A stretch of 20,220 nucleotides of DNA from Nitrososphaerales archaeon TH5896 (GTDB lineage: Archaea > Thermoproteota > Nitrososphaeria > Nitrososphaerales > Nitrososphaeraceae), in assembly GCA_014523625.1 (NCBI GenBank), contig JAATVP010000219.1, forward strand, positions 1-20,220, in the 5' to 3' direction. The notes beneath the pieces were generated by a model. It worked only from the letters and a program-made list of their open reading frames with translations, did no database searches and had not been told where the DNA came from. The position numbers and the translations under genes were made by a program. Positions 1-7,765 of the stretch are shown piece by piece (within the stretch, counting starts at the first letter, position 1; every line of letters starts with the position of its first letter).

Positions 1-304
1 GGTCAACGTTCTGAAGTTGGACCAATAATTCAATGATTCCTTGGTTTGACTCCGATAACGATCTGGGAACTCCAAGGACTGGAGCACATCTATGCAACCC
101 TTATTCGATGTGCTGCACAGTACTGATGCTTATGCCTATAATATTCTCTTTTTGTTTGAACATATCAACAATTTTTGGAAGTTCAATTCGTTGGATTGCC
201 GTCATCAAAAACAGGTTCAGTACTCCCATCTGTTGATGGTCAATCTGAGTAGCTACGGGTAATTTCTCAGTACGATTAGCAGGAATCTTTCTAATGTAAT
301 TTTC
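1..304 (-). pseudogene. Decayed reading frame at the left edge
   Basis: Read on the minus strand, the frame is open from 304 down to a TAA at 101-103 and gives protein-like sequence (for example LPVATQIDHQQMGVLNLFLM and KIVDMFKQKENIIGISIS). After that stop the same frame stays open to the window edge with more protein-like sequence. There is no ATG, GTG or TTG at a sensible 5' end; the first in-frame ATG is at 229, leaving only 42 codons. An upstream TTG near 310 lies in another frame. I read this as a gene fragment with a lost start and one in-frame stop, continuing off the window. The family is not recognised; the leucine-rich middle could be a helical DNA-binding or dimerisation segment, but that is a guess. 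The plus-strand ORF opposite it (33-236) looks like its shadow. Confidence 0.35.
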
Positions 305-353
305 TTACTCAAGCTAAATATACTAACATATATGGTTTTGATTATAATCCATC

Positions 354-524
354 ATGATAAACTCGGCCGAAAGTGAACCAGAGTCATTAATTGAAACTCC
401 TGAAGAAAGAAGGGAACGATTCTTGCTCGAATTTGAAAAGCCATTCAAATGTGAAAAATGCAATGAACGATTTAAGAAAAAAAAGTATCTAAGAGAACAC
501 AAGGCAGAAATTCATTCATACTAA
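354..524 (+). CDS. Single C2H2 zinc-finger microprotein (56 aa)
   Basis: An ATG-initiated frame of 56 codons ending in TAA. Residues 33-36 are CEKC, followed by 12 residues and a histidine pair at positions 49 and 54, so the pattern is C-x2-C-x12-H-x4-H, a classical C2H2 finger. An aromatic residue precedes the first Cys and phenylalanine and leucine occupy the usual hydrophobic-core places. The N-terminal 30 residues are acidic; the finger is lysine-rich (four consecutive Lys), which would suit nucleic-acid binding. Very small C2H2 proteins are known in archaea, including Nitrososphaerota, and are usually presumed to be regulators, but no target is visible here. It stands alone, about 160 bases upstream of the cobalamin adenosyltransferase gene. 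The zinc-finger motif is seen directly; a regulatory role is inferred. Confidence 0.8.
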   Translation: MINSAESEPESLIETPEERRERFLLEFEKPFKCEKCNERFKKKKYLREHKAEIHSY

Positions 525-648
525 GCGGCTATTGAAGCTGTTGGAAGCACTAGCTTTTTCGTAGTTTGCGTGCAGATTCATGATAGAAATGCCTCAATCA
601 CGATCGTATTAAACCGGAATTTTTACTAAGAGCTAATTGACCTCAATA

Positions 649-660
649 ATTAAATTAAAT
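649..660 (+). promoter_or_regulatory. TATA-like box for the adenosyltransferase gene
   Basis: The AT-only run around taaattaaat is centred about 30 bases before the ATG at 686. This is the spacing expected for an archaeal TATA box driving a leaderless or nearly leaderless mRNA. No Shine-Dalgarno motif precedes the ATG. Confidence 0.4.
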
Positions 661-685
661 CTTGAGTAAAACACTATTATAGCAT

Positions 686-1261
686 ATGAAAATTTATACT
701 AAAACTGGCGATCTAGGAGAGACTGGACTCATAGGCGGAAGGAGAATATCAAAGCATCATGCTAGAATAATTGCTTATGGATCAGTCGATGAATTAAACT
801 CGAGTGTTGGCTTAACCTTGGCAACATTGCAGTCTTCCCAACATGCTAGTAGTTTCTCAGATTTTCTTAATATTCTCTTGACAATTCAGAGCGATCTGTT
901 CATCCTCGGTGCAGATTTAGCCGATGATAGTCCGAGTAGCGATAACCGCTACGGAAGTCCTCGGGTAAATGAAGACATGATAACCTCGGTTGAGAAGACT
1001 ATAGACACTCTTGAGCAGGAACTTGCACCGATTTCTTTCTTTATACTGCCTGGGGGCAGTCTTGAATCTGGTCACTTGCACCTGAGTCGAAGCATTGCCA
1101 GAAGATCAGAGATTTCAGTTATAGGCTTATCCAAGGCTGAATCGATCAATCCTCTCGCAATAATATATCTAAATAGGCTTTCCGATCTATTTTTCGTTAT
1201 GGCTAGGACAGCCAATAGACGGCTTGGAATTCCAGATAGTGCATGGAAGAAGATACATTAA
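686..1261 (+). CDS. Cob(I)alamin adenosyltransferase, PduO type
   Basis: Transfers the 5'-deoxyadenosyl group of ATP to cob(I)alamin, giving coenzyme B12 in the cytoplasm. The 191-residue length suits the PduO/MMAB family. Signature motifs are in order: TKTGDLGET at 5-13 (N-terminal ATP-binding loop), the R-x-x-K...YGSVDELNSSVG block at about 20-42, FILPGGS at 119-125, SRSIARRSE at 134-142 and YLNRLSDLFFVMAR at 161-174. Adenosylcobalamin is needed, for example, by methylmalonyl-CoA mutase of the thaumarchaeal 3-hydroxypropionate/4-hydroxybutyrate cycle; that link is from general knowledge, as no mutase gene is in the window. Family assignment is firm. The gene appears monocistronic, and its stop is followed by a T-rich run that could end transcription. 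Confidence 0.93.
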   Translation: MKIYTKTGDLGETGLIGGRRISKHHARIIAYGSVDELNSSVGLTLATLQSSQHASSFSDFLNILLTIQSDLFILGADLADDSPSSDNRYGSPRVNEDMITSVEKTIDTLEQELAPISFFILPGGSLESGHLHLSRSIARRSEISVIGLSKAESINPLAIIYLNRLSDLFFVMARTANRRLGIPDSAWKKIH

Positions 1262-1275
1262 CTTTTTTCCCCTTC
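1262..1275 (+). terminator. Possible poly-T terminator
   Basis: Immediately after the stop codon of the adenosyltransferase gene the plus strand reads acttttttcccc, followed by a second T-rich run (about 1276-1281). Short oligo-T tracts without a hairpin commonly terminate archaeal transcription. No stem-loop is visible. Confidence 0.35.
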
Positions 1276-1553
1276 ATTTTTGAATTCATAGTTTGGCTTC
1301 AAAAAGCTCATAGATATTGGGTAGTATTCTTTGGTTGAAGTGCATGTTTCATAACAAGTAGAGTCATTTTGGATTGATGATCAGAACCTAGATACGATAT
1401 ATTGACATGTTATTGCTAGTCTAGTCAGTACGGTTCAAATGATATTTCTTTTGTATTCAAGATAGTAACAGAGTTAAAATTCACGTATTCCTGAAATAAG
1501 GCAAATGACAAATTTATTTCCGTGTAAGTCTCGATTCTGAGTATGAATCACTT

Positions 1554-1694
1554 ATGCCAGATGGTGAAATTAAAATTGATAGCTTGTTAGATTTGAAGGT
1601 CTTAGTCCGAATATTATATGTCCAATACATACATGAGCGAAATCTTTTATTAGGCAATCCGTGGGAGAACATCGATGGTGCTATCATCTCTTAA
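1554..1694 (+). CDS. Possible 46-aa small protein overlapping the HD gene start
   Basis: An ATG-started frame of 46 codons whose last 20 bases overlap the start of the HD-domain gene in another frame. The predicted peptide has an amphipathic, protein-like middle (LDLKVLVRILYVQYIHERN) and ends GNPWENIDGAIIS. An AT-rich stretch (aatttatttc, about 1510-1519) lies about 40 bases upstream. An ORF this short can arise by chance in AT-rich DNA, and no family is recognised. The overlap would allow translational coupling with the HD gene if it is real. It occupies the only part of the 413-base gap 1262-1674 where I see anything; the rest shows no structure. Confidence 0.3.
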   Translation: MPDGEIKIDSLLDLKVLVRILYVQYIHERNLLLGNPWENIDGAIIS

Positions 1695-2244
1695 CTATCG
1701 CTTGTTGGCAAATTTCTTTGATTTTGTGATGGAATTGAAAGCAATTAAGAGATCAGGATGGATCAACAAGGTAAAAGTTAAGAATCCTGAATCTGTGGCA
1801 GATCACACATATGCAATGAGTACTATGGTTATGGTGTTCTCTGACATATTAGGTATGAAAACAGAAAGAGCCCTGAAAATGGCAATCTTGCACGATCTGG
1901 GGGAATCGATTATTGGAGACTATGAACCGAATGAAATATCTAGTAATGAAAAGAGAATCAAAGAAACTGAGGCAATCGATCATATTCTAACTCACTTGCC
2001 TTCGGAAACTCGGAAAGAATATAGAGATATTTGGAAAGAGTATCTTGAAAATAAGACTGATACGTCACAGCTTGTTCATGGTGTAGATAGCTTTGAAATG
2101 GCTCTTCAAGCTAAGAAATATGAAAGCCAAGGATATCCGTCCAGTGTTCTTCAACAATTCTTAAATTATGCAACCGATGGTGAAGATAGTAACGATGTAC
2201 TTCTGCTTCTAAAACGTACTAAGGATGCTTCTTTTTCTGAGTGA
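1675..2244 (+). CDS. HD-domain phosphohydrolase (YfbR/HDDC2-like)
   Basis: A 189-residue protein made almost wholly of an HD hydrolase domain. The metal-ligand set is visible: VADHTYAM (H44), LHDLGE (H73, D74; E77 following), GDY (D82) and VDSFEMALQAK (D138), with the NPESVADHTY context typical of the 5'-deoxynucleotidase YfbR/HDDC2 branch. Members dephosphorylate deoxyribonucleoside 5'-monophosphates in a metal-dependent way and help set dNTP pools in the cytoplasm. The exact substrate cannot be read from sequence. The chosen ATG is the only reasonable start, leaving about eight residues before the first predicted helix. There is no close operon partner, apart from a possible 46-aa ORF that overlaps its start. 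Confidence 0.85.
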   Translation: MVLSSLNYRLLANFFDFVMELKAIKRSGWINKVKVKNPESVADHTYAMSTMVMVFSDILGMKTERALKMAILHDLGESIIGDYEPNEISSNEKRIKETEAIDHILTHLPSETRKEYRDIWKEYLENKTDTSQLVHGVDSFEMALQAKKYESQGYPSSVLQQFLNYATDGEDSNDVLLLLKRTKDASFSE

Positions 2245-2428
2245 ATATTTGTGAAGTAGACCAATTCGTCTTAGACCATAAATAATAATTTTCATCAAAT
2301 TTGTATTGCAAAATTCACAAAGGATTAATGCTTGCCTAATAGCGATCTTTAATAGCAATTAATTAACTACCAGCTGATAAAAGCGTATTAAATATACATA
2401 TTGCATTAGTATTTGATAACGACTTAGT

Positions 2429-2443
2429 GAAAAGTTAAATTGA
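2429..2443 (+). promoter_or_regulatory. TATA-like box before the LOR/SDH-family gene
   Basis: The sequence aaaagttaaattg is centred about 29 bases before the GTG at 2468, the spacing expected for a leaderless archaeal transcript. A second AT-rich stretch (attaaatatacat, about 2387-2399) could serve an alternative upstream start. Confidence 0.35.
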
Positions 2444-2467
2444 ACAAGAGGATTTAACTACAAGCAA

Positions 2468-3748
2468 GTGGACAAGAAAATAAACCATGCCCAGGAAGTG
2501 GAAGTTAGGGGCCATTTAATCGATTCGATGATCTTAGGGAGAATTCTCGATACCATAATGGATCTTAAGGGGGACTTTCAGATTCTAGAATTTACTGTCG
2601 GCAAGAAAAAAGGAGAAGAGAGCACTTCACGTCTTCTTATAATAGGGAAAGACAAGGACCATTTAAAAAGGCTACTAGAATCAGTTTACCGTGAAGGAGC
2701 ACAACCGCTCTATATAGACGAAGTTGTATTAGAACCAGCCAGAAAGGACATGGTATTGCCAAATTCTTTCTATAGTACTACTAATAATTCAACTCAAATC
2801 TACTTTAGAAGTTCTTGGATAAATGTAAAGAATATGATGATGGACAAATGCATCGCATTGGATATTGAAAACAAGACCGCCGAATGTAAGATGATACGTG
2901 AGATACGAAAGGGAGACATGATTGTCACAGGCGAACAAGGAATTCGAATCATTCCACAAGAACGTCCAAGAGAAGGAGTAGACATATTTCAGTTCATGAG
3001 TAGCTCGAGTTCGAGTGAAAGACCAACTCAACAAATCGCTCGAAAAGTAGCTTTTGACATTTATAATACTAAAGAAAGTTCACGTGGAAAAATAGTTGTG
3101 GTATCTGGACCAGTTATAGTTCATTCTGGTGCCTCCGGTGCCTTGGCACAATTGATACGAATGGGATATGTTGATGGACTGCTTGCTGGGAATGCGTTAG
3201 CAGTTCATGACGTCGAAAACGCCATCATGGGTACCTCTCTTGGCATGCACGTTAAAGACGGAACTCTAGCAGTGAGAGGGCATAGGAATCATATGCAAGC
3301 AATAAACGAAGTTTTCAAAGCGGGATCGTTAAAAAGAATGGTAACAAATGGTGCATTACGTAGTGGGATAATGTATGAGTGCGTTTCAAAAAATGTACCG
3401 TACGTTTTGGCGGGTTCCATTAGAGATGATGGTCCCATTCCTGATGTTGTGACTGATGTAGTTCAAGCTCAACGCAAGTATAAAAAATTACTGGAAAATG
3501 CTAGGATGGTCTTGATGTTTTCGACTATGCTTCATTCCATTGCCGTTGGCAATATGCTACCGTCATCAGTAAAGGTAGTTGCAGTAGACATCAGCCAACC
3601 GGTGGTAACAAAATTATTGGATAGAGGCACAACTCAAGCGATCGGGGTGGTTACTGACGTGGGAACATTCTTGCCTATGATAGTGGATCATCTGACACAG
3701 ATCAGAACTTCGAGCAGGGACAAGCATTCCAAGGTTATACGTAATTGA
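2468..3748 (+). CDS. LOR/SDH-family enzyme, probable archaeal ornithine cyclodeaminase
   Basis: A 426-residue protein matching the archaeal TIGR00300 'LOR/SDH bifunctional enzyme conserved region' family. It has an N-terminal alpha/beta part (about 10-115), a linker with a serine run (178-183), and a C-terminal NAD-binding-type region from about 207: KIVVVSGPVIVHSGASGALA, then GLLAGNALAVHD (237-248), TNGALRSGIM (293-302) and VLAGSIRDDGP (313-323). Related domains form the C-terminal half of cyanobacterial AgrE/ArgZ, and a methanogen homologue has been reported to convert ornithine to proline with loss of ammonia, so ornithine cyclodeaminase is the best guess. The N-terminal arginine-dihydrolase domain of AgrE/ArgZ is absent. 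The gene starts at GTG; no in-frame ATG lies nearby. Family is confident, reaction less so. Confidence 0.72.
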   Translation: MDKKINHAQEVEVRGHLIDSMILGRILDTIMDLKGDFQILEFTVGKKKGEESTSRLLIIGKDKDHLKRLLESVYREGAQPLYIDEVVLEPARKDMVLPNSFYSTTNNSTQIYFRSSWINVKNMMMDKCIALDIENKTAECKMIREIRKGDMIVTGEQGIRIIPQERPREGVDIFQFMSSSSSSERPTQQIARKVAFDIYNTKESSRGKIVVVSGPVIVHSGASGALAQLIRMGYVDGLLAGNALAVHDVENAIMGTSLGMHVKDGTLAVRGHRNHMQAINEVFKAGSLKRMVTNGALRSGIMYECVSKNVPYVLAGSIRDDGPIPDVVTDVVQAQRKYKKLLENARMVLMFSTMLHSIAVGNMLPSSVKVVAVDISQPVVTKLLDRGTTQAIGVVTDVGTFLPMIVDHLTQIRTSSRDKHSKVIRN

Positions 3749-3777
3749 CAATGTTTGGGTCTTTTAAACGATAATGG

Positions 3778-4104
3778 TTATAGAAAAAAATGAAACAATA
3801 GTTTACAAGTAATATTGAGCAATGTATTCCGGAAATATTCTTTACTAGTATGATGCGCCTGTTGAAAGAATATTTGCTTGATCATTAATAGTTTGTCGGC
3901 TTCACCACGTATTTCTATAGATTCCATATAGTGGGTGATCGAATATGCATTATCCCAGCATGTTTTCTTACTAGATTCTACTAGCTCAGGTATAGTGATA
4001 AAATTACCCGTACATAGTAACGTTAAATATGGCCATGACATATTTAAGGAATGTGAAAGACTTATTCCTGTTAGAATTGTATTCATTAGGGAAAATAATC
4101 TCAA
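3778..4104 (-). CDS. Doubtful hypothetical ORF (108 aa)
   Basis: An uninterrupted ATG-started frame on the minus strand in the 396-base gap between two plus-strand genes. Its C-terminal half (from ELVESSKKTCWDN to the end) has a protein-like mix of charged and hydrophobic residues, while the first 35 residues are hydrophobic. A competing plus-strand frame of 63 codons (3935-4126) overlaps it, and at most one is likely to be real. No family, metal-binding motif or clear promoter is recognised for either. If translated, it would be divergent from the gene at 4145, with starts about 40 bases apart. Confidence 0.25.
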   Translation of the reverse strand: MRLFSLMNTILTGISLSHSLNMSWPYLTLLCTGNFITIPELVESSKKTCWDNAYSITHYMESIEIRGEADKLLMIKQIFFQQAHHTSKEYFRNTLLNITCKLLFHFFL

Positions 4105-4144
4105 CTATACAACTATTCATCGATAGTGGGGAGTATCCGTATTA

Positions 4145-5197
4145 ATGGGAGATTCAAATGACATGGATGCAAGTGATAGGAAAAGCATGAATTCGGATCT
4201 CAAACAGAGTATACAAGACGATACCGGCGCACACCTAAGGAAGTCTCTGTACGATGAATTGTTGCATTATTTTAATAACTTGAAAATTTCGTCGGATGAT
4301 CCACTGTATTCTACCTCAATTTCATATGTAGAAAAGATTTCTCTACGAGAGCTGCAAATTCAGCCGAGTTTCTTGGAGGCAGTAAGGGTAATTGTCCAAG
4401 CTGCAAGGGCAATTGGATATTATTTTAGTCCTTTTGAACTATCGGACATACTTACTATCTCTGTGGGAGAGATAAGGAAAGTTCGTAGCACAGAGGAAAA
4501 AAACTTTCAAACATTTGATCAAGTCGTTTTTAACATCTATAAGGATCTTAATGAAAACTTCCAAAGTTTCAGCGAACCCTTAAAGGCATCCTACCCGGAA
4601 ATTCTTGTAAACGTGATTTCTGTGATCCATAGTGGAAAAGACGCTTCGGGAGAACGCATTGATTCGTACAATGCTGAAGCATATTATCGGACTAGGAAGG
4701 GCCAACAATACTTGCCACAATCCTGGAATTTGGATTTCTCAACCGAGCCTAAAGCTAATCAGATACGTAAACCTGTTACTGAAAGGGTGATATCGGACAA
4801 AGGGTTAGTTGATAGTTTAGCACAGATAACCGGAAGATCCACAGATTCAGTCTATGATGCGCTTAAGGGATTGTCTGAGTACGACTTAAATAGCATTAAG
4901 GATCTATGTAATAATTACGCCAAGCTACAAAAGTACTATAACATTGCCGGAGACGAAAAGGAATTCAAAGAAAGAGCAGAAAAAGACTTAGGAAGGAAGC
5001 TATTGGATAGCCAGGTTCAACATGCGATCCTGTCGGTGAGGAGATCAAAAGTATACATTGAGAATATTCTTGACGATAAATTCGTTCCCGACAAGACTCA
5101 CGGGATAAATCATGTTAAGCATAACCTAGAATATGGATATCAATTGATAGGGATTATCCAAAGTAAGAGGAAGAGGAAAAATCGAAGGGCAGATTAG
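4145..5197 (+). CDS. Unknown protein with an HD-like histidine motif at its C-terminus (350 aa)
   Basis: A 350-residue, mostly helical, soluble protein. Residues 1-30 are polar and probably disordered. The middle holds helical segments (75-105 and 215-265) reminiscent of small alpha-helical bundles, but no named domain is recognised. Near the end, KTHGINHVKHNLEYGYQLIG (317-336) resembles the first helix of an HD-superfamily metal site. The HD dyad and later Asp expected downstream are missing, because the protein ends 14 residues later in a basic KRKRKNRR tail that could touch nucleic acid. It is therefore either a divergent, non-catalytic HD relative or a different fold. It starts at ATG and has no operon partner. 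Probably archaeal-lineage specific; no function is assigned. Confidence 0.75.
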   Translation: MGDSNDMDASDRKSMNSDLKQSIQDDTGAHLRKSLYDELLHYFNNLKISSDDPLYSTSISYVEKISLRELQIQPSFLEAVRVIVQAARAIGYYFSPFELSDILTISVGEIRKVRSTEEKNFQTFDQVVFNIYKDLNENFQSFSEPLKASYPEILVNVISVIHSGKDASGERIDSYNAEAYYRTRKGQQYLPQSWNLDFSTEPKANQIRKPVTERVISDKGLVDSLAQITGRSTDSVYDALKGLSEYDLNSIKDLCNNYAKLQKYYNIAGDEKEFKERAEKDLGRKLLDSQVQHAILSVRRSKVYIENILDDKFVPDKTHGINHVKHNLEYGYQLIGIIQSKRKRKNRRAD

Positions 5198-5481
5198 GCT
5201 TCTGTATTTATTCTGAGACAATCAAGAAGGTTAAGACAAATAATTACATGATTCAATCTCTAGTTATCTATGGGAAAATGTGGGCAAATCAATTTTGTAA
5301 TCGTGGATGAAATAGTTTCAGCAGAACCATCTATACAAAAAGTTGATCGTGATTCGGACATGGCGCCACACAAGAGAAATTCTTTCCAAGAATATTTTAC
5401 AATATGGTAAAAAGAGGCCCACATTCTATTCCCAACTGATACAAATTACAAGGTCTGAGTTCTAGGATAAACGTGTAATAA
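5198..5481. other. Intergenic stretch with one chance-level small ORF
   Basis: Between a plus-strand and a minus-strand gene. A 46-codon ATG frame runs 5270-5410 on the plus strand; its peptide is hydrophilic (begins MGKCGQINFVIVDE) and unrecognised. Frames of this length are expected by chance in AT-rich DNA, so it is not called as a gene. Nothing else is visible. Confidence 0.5.
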
Positions 5482-5805
5482 TTAAACCGGGAGTGACATT
5501 CTCCCTGCAAATTCTTCCATCGCATTTTCGGACCTCATTTTGGATATTATACTGTTTTTTTCTTCCTCAGTAAACAAATTTGCGAGACTCTTTGCAATTC
5601 CATTTTTGTCGCATATTACAATCATGTATCCGTTTGGTTCCTTTATAACTCCGTAAAGATTCTCTTCACCTACTGGCTCCCATTGGTCTGCTTTGTTATC
5701 CTTCAGCGCTAATGCAGGCATAGCATTTCCCGCATAAGTCTTCAAAAAATCCTGGGCGGATTTGACTCTCTTTTCACCTATTTTAAGGGCGGTGAAATAC
5801 TGCAT
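5482..5805 (-). CDS. Small hypothetical protein (107 aa)
   Basis: An ATG-started 107-residue protein without signal peptide or membrane segment. It looks like a compact alpha/beta domain: a basic N-terminal helix (KIGEKRVKSAQDFLKTY), a strand region around LYGVIKEPNGYMIVICDKNG (51-70), then a helix with an EEEKNSIISKM stretch. The composition and reading frame look genuine, but I recognise no family. It begins 62 bases from a possible divergent small ORF at 5868, and the AT-rich block between them (about 5815-5840) could be a shared promoter region. It lies downstream of phaC on the same strand, with a gap of over 500 bases, so cotranscription is doubtful. Confidence 0.65.
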   Translation of the reverse strand: MQYFTALKIGEKRVKSAQDFLKTYAGNAMPALALKDNKADQWEPVGEENLYGVIKEPNGYMIVICDKNGIAKSLANLFTEEEKNSIISKMRSENAMEEFAGRMSLPV

Positions 5806-6312
5806 ATATCTAGTTCAATTTTATTTCGCTTAAAAAGGTTTATTGTTACTGAGACATGATCGGACATATGAATATGAGAAATCTAACTTTAGATGAGAGC
5901 TCTAGGGCTTGTGAAATACTCGCGACTAAATACATAAAAATGGTAAATTATTATCAATCAACTATCTCATGTCAATTATTTCAAATTTGCGTTGCGATTA
6001 TCATGCTGATATTTTGATTAGTAAAATACAATGTCACCAATCGGCTGACAGAATTCCTTGCCACCCTTAGAGGCACGGTATTCATGGCATAAACTAGCAG
6101 TTGCAAAGCACCATTACGGTTACATTTTACCTATTCTGCGTAGTCTGTAGGTCTTGTCAACACTATCTTAATTCCATGTTTTGACAGGTGAAACTGTCTA
6201 GCCGCTACGAGCATATTCTAAACTAAAAGTATGAAAAATTAGGAAGCATATGAGAATGATGTCACCTTCTTCATAGCGGATGCAAGGTCCAATCTGGCTA
6301 TTGGCCCATGGG
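5806..6312. other. 507-base gap downstream of phaC
   Basis: Contains a 49-codon ATG frame on the plus strand (5868-6017; peptide begins MNMRNLTLDESSRACEILA and ends in a hydrophobic run). It has an AT-rich block about 35 bases upstream, but at this length it is close to chance. A small inverted repeat, gacag-gtgaaa-ctgtc, lies at 6183-6198, beyond the phaC stop. No phaE-like frame is found here on either strand. Nothing else is recognised. Confidence 0.45.
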
Positions 6313-7506
6313 TTATTGGGATCTAGATTTTATCCATTGTCCTACTTTGGGCAAAACATTATTTTGAGAATAACTGCTCGCAATAAGCCCTACATGACCG
6401 GTGTGGAATCTCATCAAACGTTTATCCTTACTCGATACCAAGTCATTCAATGCAGAGCTGGACGCCGGCGCAACTAAGTGATCCTCTTCAGCGACAATAT
6501 TTAATAGCGGTACTGTGATTTTTGAAAGATCTATAATGTTATGATCATGTGCTACTTGATTGTTCTTACCTGAAATTTCCTTTATTCGCATTTCGTTTTT
6601 TGCAAGCAAGTTGTTTTGGTATATATCTTTTATCCACTGCCTGAATGTTTCACCTGCAATAGGGGGAGTGTCATAAAGCCATTTCTCAACCCCTAAAAAG
6701 TTCTCTACGAACTTTTTATTGTCAATATTTTGCACTAGGTTGATGTATTTGTTTACCCCCTGCTTAAAGGGTTTAAGAATCGAATAGCAAGTGTAAAGCT
6801 GTTCAGAAGTAAAATTCCCTAAAGTATCAACAAGTTTATCGACATCGATATTCTTGGCAAAATTTGCGAGGACCGTTGAGTCTTGATCGGAATCTATTAT
6901 AGGGGCAATGGTCACTAAATTTCTAACTTTCTCCTGGTGTGTTGCCGTATACATTACTGACATCGTTGCACCAAGACAATATCCGTGCATAGTAACTTTT
7001 TCTACATTTCTTTTTTTCTTTACAATTTCAACACAATGGTCTAGGTAGTAATTTACGTAGTCATCGAAAGAAATGTATTTATCTATAGATGATGGAGCGT
7101 TCCAGTTAATTAGATACACATCAAACCCCTGACGAAGAAGATTTTGGATCCAGCTTTTTCCAGGCTGTAGATCTAGGATGTACGATTTATTCATAAGGGC
7201 ATATACGACTAGTATTGGAGTCGGAAAAGTCTTGTTTGTCATAGGCCTATAGTGCAAGAGAGTATAGTTTCTCGTTTCATGGAGTATCTCACTGGGTGTA
7301 GTCCCTACTTTGATCGTCTTACCAGCCAAATGGAGCGTTTTTCGAGTTGTTTCCAAACGCTTTGAATAGTCAACTACTTCCTGAGCGAGATCTAGAGACG
7401 AATCCGGTTCAGTAGTGAGTTGACCTAGATTGGATCCTGGCACTTTTAACGTCTCGTCACTGGGTTCAACTCTTTGTTCAGTGGTGGTTTCTTCCTGTTT
7501 GGTCAC
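6313..7506 (-). CDS. phaC: Polyhydroxyalkanoate synthase subunit PhaC (class III type)
   Basis: Polymerises hydroxyacyl-CoA into PHA storage polyester on granules. The 397-residue protein has a variable acidic N-terminus (1-45) and an alpha/beta-hydrolase core. The lipase-like box is GYCLGA (175-180), with Cys177 in place of the lipase Ser. The catalytic Asp is D342 in AEEDHLVAP, and the His is H371 in HTGHVGL; spacing matches class III PhaC. DVYLINWNAP (129-138) is also family-typical. Class III enzymes work as PhaC-PhaE, but no phaE is adjacent. PHA synthases are known from Nitrososphaera-type archaea. Translation begins at GTG, and an AT-rich box lies about 50-60 bases upstream (see its own entry), implying a short leader. 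Length is close to that of class III PhaC (about 355) plus an N-terminal extension. Confidence 0.93.
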   Translation of the reverse strand: MTKQEETTTEQRVEPSDETLKVPGSNLGQLTTEPDSSLDLAQEVVDYSKRLETTRKTLHLAGKTIKVGTTPSEILHETRNYTLLHYRPMTNKTFPTPILVVYALMNKSYILDLQPGKSWIQNLLRQGFDVYLINWNAPSSIDKYISFDDYVNYYLDHCVEIVKKKRNVEKVTMHGYCLGATMSVMYTATHQEKVRNLVTIAPIIDSDQDSTVLANFAKNIDVDKLVDTLGNFTSEQLYTCYSILKPFKQGVNKYINLVQNIDNKKFVENFLGVEKWLYDTPPIAGETFRQWIKDIYQNNLLAKNEMRIKEISGKNNQVAHDHNIIDLSKITVPLLNIVAEEDHLVAPASSSALNDLVSSKDKRLMRFHTGHVGLIASSYSQNNVLPKVGQWIKSRSQ

Positions 7507-7553
7507 AAATATTCGCCTGCTTACGTAGCTTTCTCCCTCTAATTTTTATCGCT

Positions 7554-7575
7554 GAGATTTAAAAACTTATAGATT
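7554..7575 (-). promoter_or_regulatory. Candidate phaC promoter region
   Basis: Read on the minus strand this stretch is AT-rich with ttataagtttttaaatc, 50-65 bases before the phaC GTG. It would give a leader of about 25-35 bases. Further upstream (7620-7647) lies an imperfect inverted repeat with ctgcg and cgcag arms, which could be an operator or the end of the neighbouring transcript. Confidence 0.3.
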
Positions 7576-7765
7576 TTGTATTGAGGCAGATGTAGTACAG
7601 TTAAGTTACTAGAAGTATGCTGCGACGAGACTTTTATCGCGACGCAGTTAAAATCAAACACTGTGCATAGCCAATGCATTTGAGTAACTTACGTCATGTT
7701 AATATGATTGGCGTCCAATTCAAACTTCCATTTCTACTCAAGGGGGTCTCTAACAACTGAAAAGA

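Noticed and set aside
33..236. Plus-strand 67-codon ORF at the left edge
   Set aside because: Lies opposite a more protein-like minus-strand frame, and its own peptide has no recognisable pattern.
3935..4126. Plus-strand 63-codon ORF overlapping the doubtful minus-strand ORF
   Set aside because: No family, weak start (GTG), and it competes with the opposite frame; neither can be supported strongly.
5270..5410. 46-codon plus-strand ORF between the 4145 and 5482 genes
   Set aside because: Length is expected by chance in AT-rich DNA and there is no motif or well-placed promoter.
6183..6198. gacag-gtgaaa-ctgtc inverted repeat as a phaC terminator
   Set aside because: Only five paired bases, no T-run follows, and it lies over 100 bases beyond the stop.
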